Of a DNA stretch of 64,000 nt, positions 31,488-41,347 are shown piece by piece. Under the pieces are notes generated by a model. That model worked only from the letters and a program-made list of their open reading frames with translations, did no database searches and was not told where the DNA came from. Source of the stretch: Nitrospiria bacterium. GTDB taxonomy: Bacteria > Nitrospirota > UBA9217. The stretch covers positions 36,564-100,563 of the forward strand of contig CAKKRC010000004.1 of assembly GCA_919902495.1 (NCBI GenBank), in the 5' to 3' direction. The translations under genes were made by a program, and so were the position numbers. Every line of letters begins with the position of its first letter. Position 1 is the first letter of the stretch.

Positions 31488-31976
31488 TCAGCGGGACGGG
31501 GCAAGCACGACATCAAAAACAGCATTTGCACTGCCCGGCAAGGGGTAGTGCTGGGTGACGAGCGTCTTGAATCCTTTCGCGGAGACGCGCAGGTGAATGT
31601 GCGGGGGCCGGCCATCATAGGGCGGCGGGTCGTTGCTTTCGAAGCGATAGGCGCTCGAGGCGCCGGTAATGATGGTTGCTCGATGGGCGTCGTCATACCC
31701 CCCATCAGGCCCCGCGAGCCAGAGCTCGACCACGGCTCCCGGAACAGCAGTACAATCCTTCGATGACCGGACGACGCCCTGCAGGACGTAGCCCTTTCCC
31801 ACGCTCGATCGTATCGGCGCGCCGGGTTTGTAGAACGGACCCAGGGCATCTTCTTCCGTGGGCGCGCAGGTTGCGGCGGACGCGGTCCTATCCGGAGTTC
31901 CCGGTAACAATGCCGCCAGAATGGCAAAGATGAAAAGGATGTTCTTCATGAGGATAGAATAGCTCTTTTGTATCAC
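31488..31976 (-). CDS. Secreted intradiol ring-cleavage dioxygenase-like protein
   Basis: 162 residues; an inner start at 31949 gives a classical signal peptide (MKNILFIFAILAALLPGTPDRTASA). The mature part has the intradiol fold: GPFYKPGAPIRSSVG (Tyr ligand), AVVELWLAGPDGGY, RPPHIHLRVSAKGF and TQHYPL, providing Tyr/His Fe(III) ligands. It is much shorter than catechol or protocatechuate dioxygenases, and exported members are often uncharacterised. Function is uncertain. Confidence 0.75.
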   Translation of the reverse strand: MIQKSYSILMKNILFIFAILAALLPGTPDRTASAATCAPTEEDALGPFYKPGAPIRSSVGKGYVLQGVVRSSKDCTAVPGAVVELWLAGPDGGYDDAHRATIITGASSAYRFESNDPPPYDGRPPHIHLRVSAKGFKTLVTQHYPLPGSANAVFDVVLAPSR

Positions 31977-32027
31977 CTTCGCAAGTGCGAGACGCTCCCT
32001 GCCCGTACGATTACAAACGCACTTACT

Positions 32028-32120
32028 ATTGCATCAGTGCGAGAAGCATAGCGAGGAAGCGATCATTTTCTTTTCAACGAGATTGCCGCGCTCCCTTCGG
32101 TCGCCCGCAAAGACAACGTA
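32028..32120. repeat. Intergenic REP-like palindrome (GTGCGAG-AAGCGATC / GAGATTGC-CGC type)
   Basis: The left half CAGTGCGAGAAGCATAGCGA and AGCGATC pairs imperfectly with GAGATTGCCGCGCTCCCTTC and GGTCGCCCGC on the right. It closely resembles the widespread ATTGCGAG...GCAATCTC repeat family. It occupies most of the gap between the dioxygenase-like gene and paaK. Confidence 0.6.
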
Positions 32121-32181
32121 ACAATACTTTATTATTTAATTTATTTCCCGCAGCAACGAGAGCCTAACTAATTGTTTGCAA

Positions 32182-32210
32182 TTGCAAAGCATTCTTATCT
32201 GGTATATAAT
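32182..32210 (+). promoter_or_regulatory. Candidate promoter for paaK
   Basis: TTGCAA, a 17-bp spacer and a perfect TATAAT at 32205-32210, 68 bp upstream of the preferred paaK start. Confidence 0.6.
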
Positions 32211-32277
32211 GCCCAACATTTCCGACACTTCACCCGCCGGGAGCGTCCGGCAAGGGACGTTGCCACAGGAGCTGTCC

Positions 32278-33621
32278 ATGCATTGGAATAAAGAAGAATC
32301 ACTTACCCGAACGGAACTTGCGAAGCTGCAGGGAGAGCGCCTTGCAAAGGCCTGTGAGCGCGTCTATGCCCGCGTGCCCTTCTACAAGAAGGCCTTCGAC
32401 GAAAAAGGCATCAAACCGGGCGATGTCAAGAACATCGGGGATGTCGTCAAGCTTCCCTTTACGAAAAAAGCGGACCTCCGCGACAACTATCCTTACGGGC
32501 TCTTTGCCGAACCCCTCGAGAACATCGTCCGCATCCACGCCTCCTCGGGCACGACCGGAAAGCCGACGGTCGTCGCTTACAACCGGAACGACATCAACCT
32601 CTGGGCCGATGTGATGGCCCGCACGTTCACCGCCGCGGGGACGACGAGCAAGGACATCGTGCAGAACGCCTACGGGTATGGGCTGTTCACCGGCGGCCTG
32701 GGCGCCCATTACGGCGCGGAGCGGGTCGGCGCGGCGGTCATTCCCATCTCCGGCGGGAATACCCAGAAGCAGATCATGCTCATGCTGGATTTCGGCAGTA
32801 CGGTCCTGTGCTCCACGCCGTCCTTTGCCCTCTATATTTATGACGTCGCCTGCGAGATGAAGGTGGGCTTCGAGAACATCAAGCTGCGTGTCGGCCTCTT
32901 CGGCGCCGAGCCCTGGACCGAGGAGATGCGGCGGGAGGTCGAGGAGCGTCTCCGGATCAAGGCCATCGATATCTACGGCCTGTCCGAGATCATCGGCCCC
33001 GGCGTCTCCTCCGAATGCATCGAGGCCCAAAGCGGCCTCCATATCAACGAGGACCACTTCTATCCCGAGATCATCGATCCCCTGACCGGGGATCAGCTGC
33101 CCTTCGGCCAGGAGGGCGAACTGGTGATCACCAGCATGTCCCGCGAGGCCATGCCGCTCATCCGGTACCGCACCGGCGACATCACCACCCTGAATCCTGA
33201 GAAGTGCGTCTGCGGCAGGACGCTGGTCCGCATGAAGCGTGTGCGCGGCCGCGCCGACGATATGCTCATCATCCGCGGCGTCAACGTGTTCCCGTCCCAG
33301 GTGGAGTCGGTGCTGCTCCGCACCAAGGATATCGCGCCGCACTACGTCATCGAGGTGAACCGCAAGGGCCGGATGGACGAGATGAACGTCCGTGTCGAAG
33401 TGACCGGCAACTTCATGGAGCAGATGGCCGCCAAGGTGCTCACGACGGACCTCAAGGCCTTCGCCCAGGAAGAGGAAGACCTCATCAAGGTCAAGCGCGA
33501 TATCCAGAAGAACGTCAAGGATATCATCGGCGTGAACACCGAGGTCACGCTGGTCCCGCCGGGATCCATCCAGCGAAGCGAAGGCAAGGCCAAGCGGGTA
33601 ATCGATAACCGGCCGAAGTAA
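32278..33621 (+). CDS. paaK: Phenylacetate-CoA ligase
   Basis: 447 residues from the ATG at 32278 with AGGAG upstream; a longer frame to 32176 would overlap the promoter. The adenylate-forming motif is [17 protein letters not shown]. Others are [27 protein letters not shown] and the hinge region [19 protein letters not shown]. It activates aryl acids to CoA esters. Its neighbours iorA and iorB make such acyl-CoA from aryl pyruvates, so the three genes may jointly handle aromatic amino-acid products. Confidence 0.93.
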   Translation: MHWNKEESLTRTELAKLQGERLAKACERVYARVPFYKKAFDEKGIKPGDVKNIGDVVKLPFTKKADLRDNYPYGLFAEPLENIVRIHASSGTTGKPTVVAYNRNDINLWADVMARTFTAAGTTSKDIVQNAYGYGLFTGGLGAHYGAERVGAAVIPISGGNTQKQIMLMLDFGSTVLCSTPSFALYIYDVACEMKVGFENIKLRVGLFGAEPWTEEMRREVEERLRIKAIDIYGLSEIIGPGVSSECIEAQSGLHINEDHFYPEIIDPLTGDQLPFGQEGELVITSMSREAMPLIRYRTGDITTLNPEKCVCGRTLVRMKRVRGRADDMLIIRGVNVFPSQVESVLLRTKDIAPHYVIEVNRKGRMDEMNVRVEVTGNFMEQMAAKVLTTDLKAFAQEEEDLIKVKRDIQKNVKDIIGVNTEVTLVPPGSIQRSEGKAKRVIDNRPK

Positions 33622-33665
33622 CGGCCGACGCGGGGACACGGAGACGGGGAGACACGGGGAAACGA
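33622..33665. repeat. GGGGACACGGAGAC-type tract
   Basis: A short purine-rich tandem-like tract (CGGGGACACGGAGACGGGGA then GACACGGGG) after paaK. The complementary CCCCGTGTC style recurs at 46640-46690 in the island. Confidence 0.5.
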
Positions 33666-33674
33666 CAAACCGTA

Positions 33675-33862
33675 TTCTCGCAGAGGCGCAGAGTTCGCAG
33701 AGAAAACGAATATGACATCTTTTTCTCTCGCAAAGCCGCCAAGACGCAAAGAAGTAAAAAGCGAGAAACCTTTTTTAGATAGTATATTTTGTTGTGATCG
33801 CCGTGAGACGGGAGCGGTCTCTGTTCTTCTCTGCGTGCTCTGCGCCTCTGCGAGAGACCGCA
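33675..33862. repeat. 'CACAGAG' palindrome, long nested copy C
   Basis: The outer arms TCTCGCAGAGGCGCAGAGTT and CTCTGCGCCTCTGCGAGAGA are close inverted complements separated by ~150 bp. The interior holds TTTTTCTCTCGCAAAG and CGCCAAGACGCAAAGA. Copy F (42190) has the same interior words, so the two are the same larger element. Confidence 0.8.
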
Positions 33863-33892
33863 GTTTGATTTTCTTGTCTTGAAGGAGTTCTT

Positions 33893-35638
33893 TTGACCAA
33901 AGCAATTCTTTCCGGAAACGAAGCCATCGCCCGCGGGTTCCTCGAAGCGGGCGGCAAGGTCGCCGCGGCCTATCCCGGCACGCCGAGCACGGAAGTGCTC
34001 GAGGTACTCTCGCAGGCGAAGGGCATTCACGCGGAATGGTCCACCAATGAAAAGGTGGCGCTCGAGGTCGCCATCGGCGGGTCGCTCTCCGGCGTGCGCT
34101 CCATGGCCTGCATGAAGCACGTGGGCGTGAACGTGGCCGCTGACCCGCTCATGACCGTTGCCTACACCGGCGTCAATGCCGGTCTCGTGCTCATGGTCGC
34201 CGACGATCCCGGCATGTTCAGCTCGCAGAACGAGCAGGATACCCGGCACTACGCCCGCATGGCGAAGGTCCCCTGTCTCGAGCCGGTGGATTCCGACGAA
34301 GCGCGCTCCTACGTGCGCGCCGCCTTCGAGCTCTCTGAAGCCTTCGACACACCCGTGATCCTGCGCACAACCACCCGCATCTCCCACTGCAAGAGTGTCG
34401 TCGAGACAGCCGAACCAGCCGCGGTCAAGGACAAGGACCTCGCGAACGACGTACCGAAGTACGTCATGCTCCCGGCCAATGCGAAAAAGCGCCACCTCGT
34501 GGTCGAGGAGCGGCTCGCGAAGCTGCGCGACCACGCCGAGACCGCGGCTTTCAACGAGATCCGTCCGGGGAAGGGCGATATCGGGTTCATCGCCAACGGC
34601 ATCGCCTACCAGTACGTCCGCGAGGCGTTCCCGGACGCCCCGGTGCTGAAGCTCGGCATGACCTACCCGCTTCCGGAGAAGAAGCTTCGCGCCTTCGCCG
34701 CGTCCGTCGCGAAGCTCGCCGTGGTGGAGGAGCTCGACGGCTTCGTGGAAGAGCAGCTCAAGGCCTTGGGGCTGACGGTCCACTTCGGCAAGGCGGCCTT
34801 CCCGCCCTGCGGCGAGCTCACCGCCCGGACCATCCGCGAGGGGGTCGGCGGCACCGCGGTCGTGTGCAAGCTCCCGGTCGGCGGTCTTATCGTCCGACCT
34901 CCCACGTTCTGCCCCGGCTGTTCCCACCGCGGCCTCTATACCATTATCGCGAAGCTGAAGCTCTATGTGTCCGGCGACATCGGCTGCTACACCCTCGGGG
35001 CGCTGCCGCCGTTCTCGTCGATGCACACCTGCATCTGCATGGGCGCGAGCATCTCCGGCGCCCACGGGATGTCCCGCGGCCTCGCCCTCAAGGGCGTGAA
35101 GCAGAAGCCCGTGGCCGTCATCGGCGACTCCACGTTCCTGCACTCCGGCATCACCGGGCTCATCGACATGGTCTACAACGGCGGCGACGCGCTGGTCGTC
35201 ATCATGAACAACGACACCACGGGAATGACCGGCGGCCAGGAGCACGCGGGCACGGGACGGTCCGCCTCGGGCGCGGCAGCGCCGAAGCTTGACATCGGGA
35301 AGCTCTGCCAGGCCATCGGCGCGCAGCGGGTGCGCGAGATCGACGCCTACAACCTGAAGGAGCTCGAACAGATCATGAAGGAAGAGCTCGCCGCGCCGGG
35401 GACCGCGGTGCTCATCTCGAACCAGCCCTGCGTGCTGCGCTACAAGGTGTCGAAGAAGCCGTACCACGTCGACACCACAACCTGCACGGGGTGCAAGATG
35501 TGCCTCAAGTCCGGGTGCATTGCGCTCTCCTTCGTGCCCGGGGGAAAGAAGGGGCATGTCGAGGTCGATGCGCTCCTGTGCAACGGGTGCAGCGTGTGCA
35601 GCCAGCTCTGCGCGACGAAGAGCATGATCAACACCTAG
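33893..35638 (+). CDS. iorA: Indolepyruvate:ferredoxin oxidoreductase, alpha subunit
   Basis: 581 residues from a TTG start with GAAGGAG 5 nt upstream. The N-terminal Pyr domain reads GNEAIARGFLEAGGKVAAAYPGTPSTE. The TPP-binding part has GDIGCYTLGALPPFSS, GDSTFLHSGITGLIDMVYNG and NNDTTGMTGGQEH. The C-terminus has two 4Fe-4S motifs (CTGCKMCLKSGC and CNGCSVCSQLC). With IorB it oxidatively decarboxylates aryl pyruvates to aryl-CoA, reducing ferredoxin: an anaerobic pathway. Confidence 0.95.
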   Translation: MTKAILSGNEAIARGFLEAGGKVAAAYPGTPSTEVLEVLSQAKGIHAEWSTNEKVALEVAIGGSLSGVRSMACMKHVGVNVAADPLMTVAYTGVNAGLVLMVADDPGMFSSQNEQDTRHYARMAKVPCLEPVDSDEARSYVRAAFELSEAFDTPVILRTTTRISHCKSVVETAEPAAVKDKDLANDVPKYVMLPANAKKRHLVVEERLAKLRDHAETAAFNEIRPGKGDIGFIANGIAYQYVREAFPDAPVLKLGMTYPLPEKKLRAFAASVAKLAVVEELDGFVEEQLKALGLTVHFGKAAFPPCGELTARTIREGVGGTAVVCKLPVGGLIVRPPTFCPGCSHRGLYTIIAKLKLYVSGDIGCYTLGALPPFSSMHTCICMGASISGAHGMSRGLALKGVKQKPVAVIGDSTFLHSGITGLIDMVYNGGDALVVIMNNDTTGMTGGQEHAGTGRSASGAAAPKLDIGKLCQAIGAQRVREIDAYNLKELEQIMKEELAAPGTAVLISNQPCVLRYKVSKKPYHVDTTTCTGCKMCLKSGCIALSFVPGGKKGHVEVDALLCNGCSVCSQLCATKSMINT

Positions 35639-35639
35639 A

Positions 35640-35763
35640 GTATCACCGCAGAGGACGCAGAGGAAGATCCATTTAACCACAGATGAACACAGATGACGTC
35701 AACGGCAGGAACGTAAGATATCTGATGAGGTTTACGGTTTTATCTGTGTTCATCTGTGGTTAC
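35640..35763. repeat. 'CACAGAG' palindrome, copy D
   Basis: The arms AACCACAGATGAACACAGAT and ATCTGTGTTCATCTGTGGTT are a perfect 20-bp inverted repeat with a ~65-nt centre. It is preceded by ATCACCGCAGAGGACGCAGA and lies within the iorA-iorB gap. Confidence 0.85.
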
Positions 35764-35823
35764 AAACAGTCTTTGTTTCTCATCTTAGTATCTCCGTGGT
35801 AACGATGTAACGAGGGGTTTATC

Positions 35824-36408
35824 GTGAAGGTCTTCAATATCCTTATCGCCGGGGTCGGCGGGCAGGGCGTGCTGCTGACCAGCAAGATCATCGCCGAAGC
35901 GGCGCTCCTGCAGGGCCTCGACGTGAAGCAGAGCGAGGTGCACGGCATGGCGCAGCGCGGCGGCAGCGTCCTGTCGCAGGTCCGCTTCGGGGACAAGGTG
36001 TTCTCGCCCATCGTGGCCGAGGGCGAGGCCGACCTGCTCATCGGGTTCGAGCCGCTCGAGACGGCGCGGTACCTCCACTTTTTGCGCGAGGACGGCACCG
36101 TCATCTATAATACGCGATCCATCGGCACCATCGGCGTGTCCATCGGCAAGGAGACCTACCCCCAGGACATCCACGAGACCATACAGAAGAACGCTTACGC
36201 GGTCCATCCTTTCGACGCGACGCATGTCGCGGTCGAGGTCGGCGAGAAGCGCGCGGTGAATCTCGTCCTGCTCGGGGCGGCGATCCGCTTCCTTCCGCTG
36301 GACCCGTCCGTGGTGGATAACGCTATCACCAACTCGGTGCCGAAAAAGCTGCTCGAGCTGAACCGCAAGGCCTTCCAGGCGGGGGTGGGCCAGGCGTCCA
36401 TCCGTTGA
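35824..36408 (+). CDS. iorB: Indolepyruvate:ferredoxin oxidoreductase, beta subunit
   Basis: 194 residues from a GTG. The gamma-domain signature of 2-oxoacid:ferredoxin oxidoreductases is present: NILIAGVGGQGVLLTSKIIAEAALLQG, VKQSEVHGMAQRGGSVLSQVRFG, LLIGFEPLETARYL. It is the small partner of IorA; the genes are separated only by repeat copy D. Confidence 0.95.
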   Translation: MKVFNILIAGVGGQGVLLTSKIIAEAALLQGLDVKQSEVHGMAQRGGSVLSQVRFGDKVFSPIVAEGEADLLIGFEPLETARYLHFLREDGTVIYNTRSIGTIGVSIGKETYPQDIHETIQKNAYAVHPFDATHVAVEVGEKRAVNLVLLGAAIRFLPLDPSVVDNAITNSVPKKLLELNRKAFQAGVGQASIR

Positions 36409-36460
36409 CGCCTGCTCCGTCCCGACCGTCTCCCGCGCATCCCTCCGCAAGAACCATTTC

Positions 36461-36490
36461 TTGACAAAACAGCGCCCGGCAGGTTAAAGT
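36461..36490 (+). promoter_or_regulatory. Candidate promoter for the J-domain gene
   Basis: A perfect TTGACA (36461-36466) with TTAAAG/TAAAGT at 17-18 bp spacing, about 90 bp upstream of the coding start. Confidence 0.55.
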
Positions 36491-36561
36491 ACATTCAAGG
36501 ATGCTTCCGCGGAACAGACGCGACCCGGCAGCAGGCGGGAGCCGAAGCGGAACGAATTCCC

Positions 36562-37332
36562 GTGAAGGAGTGCCCCGGGTTCATGCTTGCCTCCCCCGAT
36601 CTGGACATCCTGAACGCCTGCAGAACGTTGTTCGGATTCGATTCCGACGTTTCCATCGATTTTCTCCTTACCCTGAAACCGCACATTGTAAAAACAGCCT
36701 TCCGGAAAAAAGCCAAGGAAACCCATCCCGATCTTTTCACCGCCCATGATCCCCGTGTGCGGAAAGAGCAGACAGAACAGTTCCGCGTGGTGAACGAGGC
36801 CTATGAGATCATGCGGAAATATTGTGAGCTCCGTGACCGCGGACGCGTTCCCGCGCCGCGCCGCGCCGCCGCATCGACTCCGTCGTTCCGCGTGGACGAG
36901 ACCGGCTGGCTGTATCGTGGAACGGTGCCGGAACGGCGGCTTGAGATCGGCCGCTTCCTGTACTATCGGGGCAGCATTCCCTATCATATCCTGATCAATG
37001 CGCTGGCATGGCAGATGCGCCAGCGTCCTCCGGTGGGGACCATCGCCAAGCAATGGGGCTGGCTCAATGATGGAACGATCCGCGCGATCCTGTCCCACCG
37101 GGGACAGCCGCATCTTTTCGGTGAACGGGCGCTGCAGCTCGGGTATCTCTCCTCACACCAGGCGCGGATCCTGCTCGCCTATCAGCGCACGCTCCAGAAG
37201 CGGCTCGGCAGATACTTCGTGGAGCACGGACATCTTTCGCACGACGAAATGGAGCGTCTCGCCGCCGAGCTCCGCAGGCACAATGCCCGTTATCCCTTCC
37301 CGTCATCCTTTCCTAAGCAAGAATCGCATTAG
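36562..37332 (+). CDS. J-domain protein
   Basis: 256 residues from a GTG; an ATG at 36583 with AAGGAG 12 nt upstream is the alternative start. Residues ~35-95 form a DnaJ-like domain with the HPD motif in KAKETHPDLFTAHDP. The rest (~100-256) is a helical, Arg-rich region (GRFLYYRGSIPYHILINALAWQMRQRP) that I do not recognise as a known domain. It probably recruits DnaK to a specific client. Confidence 0.75.
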   Translation: MKECPGFMLASPDLDILNACRTLFGFDSDVSIDFLLTLKPHIVKTAFRKKAKETHPDLFTAHDPRVRKEQTEQFRVVNEAYEIMRKYCELRDRGRVPAPRRAAASTPSFRVDETGWLYRGTVPERRLEIGRFLYYRGSIPYHILINALAWQMRQRPPVGTIAKQWGWLNDGTIRAILSHRGQPHLFGERALQLGYLSSHQARILLAYQRTLQKRLGRYFVEHGHLSHDEMERLAAELRRHNARYPFPSSFPKQESH

Positions 37333-37401
37333 CAAATAGAGAGCTGCCAGGAACAAAAGACAACTGCGTGATGGATTGCACTTCTACGAGCGGGCGGGAG
37401 C

Positions 37402-40320
37402 TTACTGCGCAAGGACCTGTTGCGTTTTCGCAATGATATCGGCGCGGGTGGCCGGCTTGGGGAGAAAGGGTTGTCCGGCGGCAAGGATCCCGGTCTTCAT
37501 GAGCAGTTCTTCGCTGTATCCGCTGGTGAACAGGACCTTTGCGCCCGGTGTGATGCTCCGAACGAGATTAAAGACCTCACGGCCGTTCATTTTCGGCATG
37601 ATCATATCGGTGACGACAAGATGGATGCCCGCGTGGCCGTCACGGTATTTTTTGACCGCGACCTCGCCGTCCTCGGCCTCGATAACGGTATATCCCTGGT
37701 CCTCGAGGACGGTCTTGACATATGCGCGGGCGGTCTCATCGTCCTCCGCCAGGAGAATGGTCTTGCCGCCTGATGCGGGGGCGGCCGCGTGCGCGGAAAG
37801 CCTGGGGACAGCGGCCGCTTCGGTCAGGGGAAGATAGACCGTAAAGAGGGAGCCTTGTCCGGGCGTGCTTGCAACCGCAATGTACCCGTTGTGGTCCTTT
37901 ACAATATCGTAGACGATGGAAAGGCCAAATCCGGTTCCCTTCCCGGAGCCTTTTGTAGAGAAAAAGGGCTCGAAGATCCGCTTGCGAACGCTCTCGTCCA
38001 TGCCTGCCCCGGTATCGTTCACCGACAGAAAGGCATAGGTCCCCGGTTTTCCAAAATCATGTTTCTTGGTAAAATCCGTATCGATGTCGACAATGCCTGT
38101 TTTGACCTCGATCGTACCGCCGGAGGGCATGGCGTCCCGCGCATTCACGATGAGGTTCATGAGGATGCGCTCGATCTGTGGACCGTCGGCCATGACCGGG
38201 ACCGCATACACGTCAGAGGCAATGACCAGCCGGACCGTCGCGGGCAGGACGCCGGTCAGGAACTTCGCCTGGTGGCCCACCAGCGAAGCAAGGTCACAGG
38301 GATGCAGGGCAGACCCTTTGCGCGTGCCATACGTAAGGAGCTGCTGGGTGAGCGTTGCCGCCCGCTCGGTGGAACTGAGGATCTGGTTCACATTGGCCTG
38401 GAGCGGGTCTTCCTGCGGTATGCCCAGCTGCAGAAAGCTTGCATGGCCGACTATAACGCCGAGGATATTGTTGAAATCGTGGGCAACGCCTCCGGCAAGC
38501 TTGCCGATGGCCTCCATTTTCTGCATGTAGTGAAGCCTGCTCTCGAGGTTCTTTCGCTCGGTGACCTCAAAGACCGTACCGATGATCGCCGGCCTCCCCT
38601 GGTAATCCATGGCCCCCGCGGACATGATCACCCACTTTTCCTCCCCGCTTCGGGCGATGATCTTGAATTCATACTGGCTGGTCAGCTGCTCGCCCGTAAG
38701 GCGCTTTCCCGCACGGTCGCGGATCAAATGCCGGTACTCGGGGTGCACGATCTCCCAGAATTCCATATTCAGAAGCTCGTCAGGGCCGTATCCTGTCAGC
38801 AGTTCCGCGGCAGGGTTGGCATACAGGAATTTCCCGCCCTGGTGAATGAAGATCGCCGCGGGGATCGTCTCTGCCAGCGTGCGGAACTTGCCCTCGCTTT
38901 CCCGCAGGGACTCCTGGATGCGGAGGGTCTCCTGGAACAGCGTTGCGTTCTCGATCGCCGCCGCCGCATGTCCCGCAAGGGTCTCCAGCAGCAGGATATC
39001 GGTCTGGTTATAGGCCGATCGATTCAATTTGAGGCCGAGGGAAAGCGCGCCTTGCAGGCGTCCCTGATAGAAGATGGGGACCAGGACCTCGGCCCCGATC
39101 GCTTTCAACGCCTTGGCCAGCGTGACGGCTGATTCCTCGGGAAGGGACTTCTGGACGAGGTGGATAACGGGGAGCCTTGTCGCGAGCAGATGCTGCACCA
39201 CGCTGCCGGAAAGCTCGGAGCTCGGGGCGGCCCCGGCCTCTCCGCCGAAGCCCTTCCGGAGCGCCAGACCGCCGGCAGCGGTACGAAGATACAGGGAAGC
39301 GCTTTCCACGCGAAGGCTTTCCCTGAGCGTATTCATGATATGGGCCAGGAGGTCGTCCAGGTTCAGGATGGCGGACATGGCGCGGGTTGCATTGCTGATG
39401 ATGTCCTGATACAGGTATTTGTCCTTCAGGACGAGGCTGTTGACCAGCGACTGCACCTTGCCGCTGAACGGCGTTCCGAAAAAGAGGAATCCGATGATGG
39501 CAAGCGACGCGAACACGGAAAACACGCTGCCGAGGGCCTGCTCGAACAAAAGAAAGAGGCCGGCCTGGAGCGAGGAAAAGATGATCAGCAGCAGTATCGT
39601 CGCGATGGTGCGCGACAGAATGAGCCGGATATCGAAGAGCTGATACCGGGCTATGGCATAGACGGTCAGCGCGACCCAGGGAAGGCTGAAGTACGAGGCG
39701 AGCCCCGGTTCCAGGCCGAACCCTCCGAAGAGCTGAAGCACCCCCGCCGTGAACCCGGCCCCGCTGCCGAAGACGAAGACGCCGAAAAAGAAGAAGCTGA
39801 GCTCCTTCTTGATGAGTCCCGAGGCGCTGCGCCGAAGCAGGAAGGCCTTGACGATGACCCAGACCGCGAGACAGGCTCCGAAGAAGCGCAGCAGATTGTC
39901 GAGCGGGCCCGGCTGGCTGGAGAACGGAATGAGGACGTAGTTGCCGGTGACGATAAGGTCGGTGAAGATGCTCAGGGCGAGCATGAGCGACCAGAACGGG
40001 TAGAGGATGAGGCCGATGCGATACGCGGTCCGGCTGTCCTGGCTCTCGCTGTAGTAGAGGAACTGCAGCGCCGCGGGGAGCGTGAACCAGCCTATCCAGT
40101 TGGCCCGCGCGTAGAACGTAAAGCCGAGCCCCAGGGAGGCGCTGACATACATCAGCCCGGTGCAGAGTGAGAAGGCGGCGGAAAAGAAGGCGAGAAGGGC
40201 AACGGACCGGTTGACCGGGCTGTTCTTCGGATTCTGCATGACCAGGAGGAATCCGAGGAGCAGTTCAAGTCCCGCGACAATGAAGAGCGGATATCCGATT
40301 ATGGCGTGCAGGTTTGTCAT
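37402..40320 (-). CDS. Membrane hybrid histidine kinase (7TM-GAF-PAS-HK-REC)
   Basis: 972 residues. Seven or eight hydrophobic helices occupy residues ~1-285. A GAF-like domain (~310-465) and a PAS domain (KFRTLAETIPAAIFIHQGGK) follow. The HisKA motif is GGVAHDFNNILGVIVGH. HATPase boxes are NLIVNARDAMPSGG, DTGAGMDESV and GKGTGFGLSIVYDIV, and the C-terminal receiver carries the phospho-acceptor in LVVTDMIMPKMNG. No DNA-binding response regulator lies nearby. The signal is unknown. Confidence 0.93.
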   Translation of the reverse strand: MTNLHAIIGYPLFIVAGLELLLGFLLVMQNPKNSPVNRSVALLAFFSAAFSLCTGLMYVSASLGLGFTFYARANWIGWFTLPAALQFLYYSESQDSRTAYRIGLILYPFWSLMLALSIFTDLIVTGNYVLIPFSSQPGPLDNLLRFFGACLAVWVIVKAFLLRRSASGLIKKELSFFFFGVFVFGSGAGFTAGVLQLFGGFGLEPGLASYFSLPWVALTVYAIARYQLFDIRLILSRTIATILLLIIFSSLQAGLFLLFEQALGSVFSVFASLAIIGFLFFGTPFSGKVQSLVNSLVLKDKYLYQDIISNATRAMSAILNLDDLLAHIMNTLRESLRVESASLYLRTAAGGLALRKGFGGEAGAAPSSELSGSVVQHLLATRLPVIHLVQKSLPEESAVTLAKALKAIGAEVLVPIFYQGRLQGALSLGLKLNRSAYNQTDILLLETLAGHAAAAIENATLFQETLRIQESLRESEGKFRTLAETIPAAIFIHQGGKFLYANPAAELLTGYGPDELLNMEFWEIVHPEYRHLIRDRAGKRLTGEQLTSQYEFKIIARSGEEKWVIMSAGAMDYQGRPAIIGTVFEVTERKNLESRLHYMQKMEAIGKLAGGVAHDFNNILGVIVGHASFLQLGIPQEDPLQANVNQILSSTERAATLTQQLLTYGTRKGSALHPCDLASLVGHQAKFLTGVLPATVRLVIASDVYAVPVMADGPQIERILMNLIVNARDAMPSGGTIEVKTGIVDIDTDFTKKHDFGKPGTYAFLSVNDTGAGMDESVRKRIFEPFFSTKGSGKGTGFGLSIVYDIVKDHNGYIAVASTPGQGSLFTVYLPLTEAAAVPRLSAHAAAPASGGKTILLAEDDETARAYVKTVLEDQGYTVIEAEDGEVAVKKYRDGHAGIHLVVTDMIMPKMNGREVFNLVRSITPGAKVLFTSGYSEELLMKTGILAAGQPFLPKPATRADIIAKTQQVLAQ

Positions 40321-40510
40321 AAGAAGAGCGTACAGGTTGAAATTATATCACGATAATCCACCCGGGGGACAAGAAAATTTCCGGATCCGCGGTCCTGATC
40401 GTGAGCAGGGACCGGCCCGGGAGCGCCCTCCCTCAACGGTAACGGCGGCACGATCAGCAAGCGCAGAAAATTGCCTTGCGAACGCCGGGTCGCCGGGTTA
40501 CACTGTCGCC

Positions 40511-41302
40511 ATGCGGGAAAGCGGGAACGGCGGCATGCGGGTCATATCGCTCCAGTCGGGGAGCAACGGCAACTGTGTTTACGTCGAAGCGGGAGGCGTG
40601 CGGCTGCTGTTCGATGCCGGCATCAGCGGCTCCTGCGCCGAGGAGCGGCTTGCCTTTCACGACCGGGACATCCGCGCCGTCGACGCGCTCATCATCTCCC
40701 ACAACCATTCAGACCACATCAGCTCGGCGGGAGTGTTCCAGCGGAAGTTCGGCATCCCGCTCTATGTCACGCCGCGCTGCCTTTCCGCGGCCCAGACGCG
40801 ATGCTCCCTCGGAAAGCTGAGCGAGGTCCAACACTTCCGCAGCGGCAGCTCGATCCGCATCGGCGGCGTGTCCGTGCACACGATCCCCACACCCCATGAC
40901 GGCGAGGACGGCGTCGCCTTTGTCATCGACGACGGCGCGCGCCGCCTCGGGATCCTGACCGACCTGGGCCACGTGTTCCAGGACCTCGGCAGGACCATCG
41001 CCTCCCTGGACGCGGTCTTTCTGGAGAGCAACTACGATCCGGAGATGCTCGCGAACGGACCCTATCCCCGCTTTTTGAAGACGCGCATCAAAGGGCCCGG
41101 AGGACACATCTCGAACCATGAAGCCGCTGAGCTTCTTGCCGGCGCCGCAGGCTCCCGTCTCAAGTGGGCGTGCCTGGCGCATTTGTCCGAGGAGAACAAC
41201 AGCCCCGAGGTCGCCCTCCGGACGCACCGGGAGGTGCTGGGGACGGGCCTTCCGCTTCATATCGCGAGCCGCTATTCGGTGTCGGACATTTTTACGCTCT
41301 GA
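40511..41302 (+). CDS. MBL-fold metallo-hydrolase (YycJ/WalJ-like)
   Basis: 263 residues from 40511; an ATG at 40535 (MRVISLQSGSNGNCVYVE) is equally plausible. Metallo-beta-lactamase motifs are DALIISHNHSDHISSAG, TIPTPHDGEDGVAFV, GILTDLGHV, LESNYDPEML and GHISNHEAAELL. The sequence pattern is that of single-domain YycJ/WalJ proteins. Substrate unknown. Confidence 0.88.
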   Translation: MRESGNGGMRVISLQSGSNGNCVYVEAGGVRLLFDAGISGSCAEERLAFHDRDIRAVDALIISHNHSDHISSAGVFQRKFGIPLYVTPRCLSAAQTRCSLGKLSEVQHFRSGSSIRIGGVSVHTIPTPHDGEDGVAFVIDDGARRLGILTDLGHVFQDLGRTIASLDAVFLESNYDPEMLANGPYPRFLKTRIKGPGGHISNHEAAELLAGAAGSRLKWACLAHLSEENNSPEVALRTHREVLGTGLPLHIASRYSVSDIFTL

Positions 41303-41347
41303 TATGCTCAGGCGAGAATCCCATCGTTAATATATCTTGAATATATC

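Noticed and set aside
31394..31927. 177-residue minus-strand frame overlapping the dioxygenase-like gene
   Set aside because: Arg/Pro-rich composition; the alternative frame has a signal peptide and the intradiol motifs.
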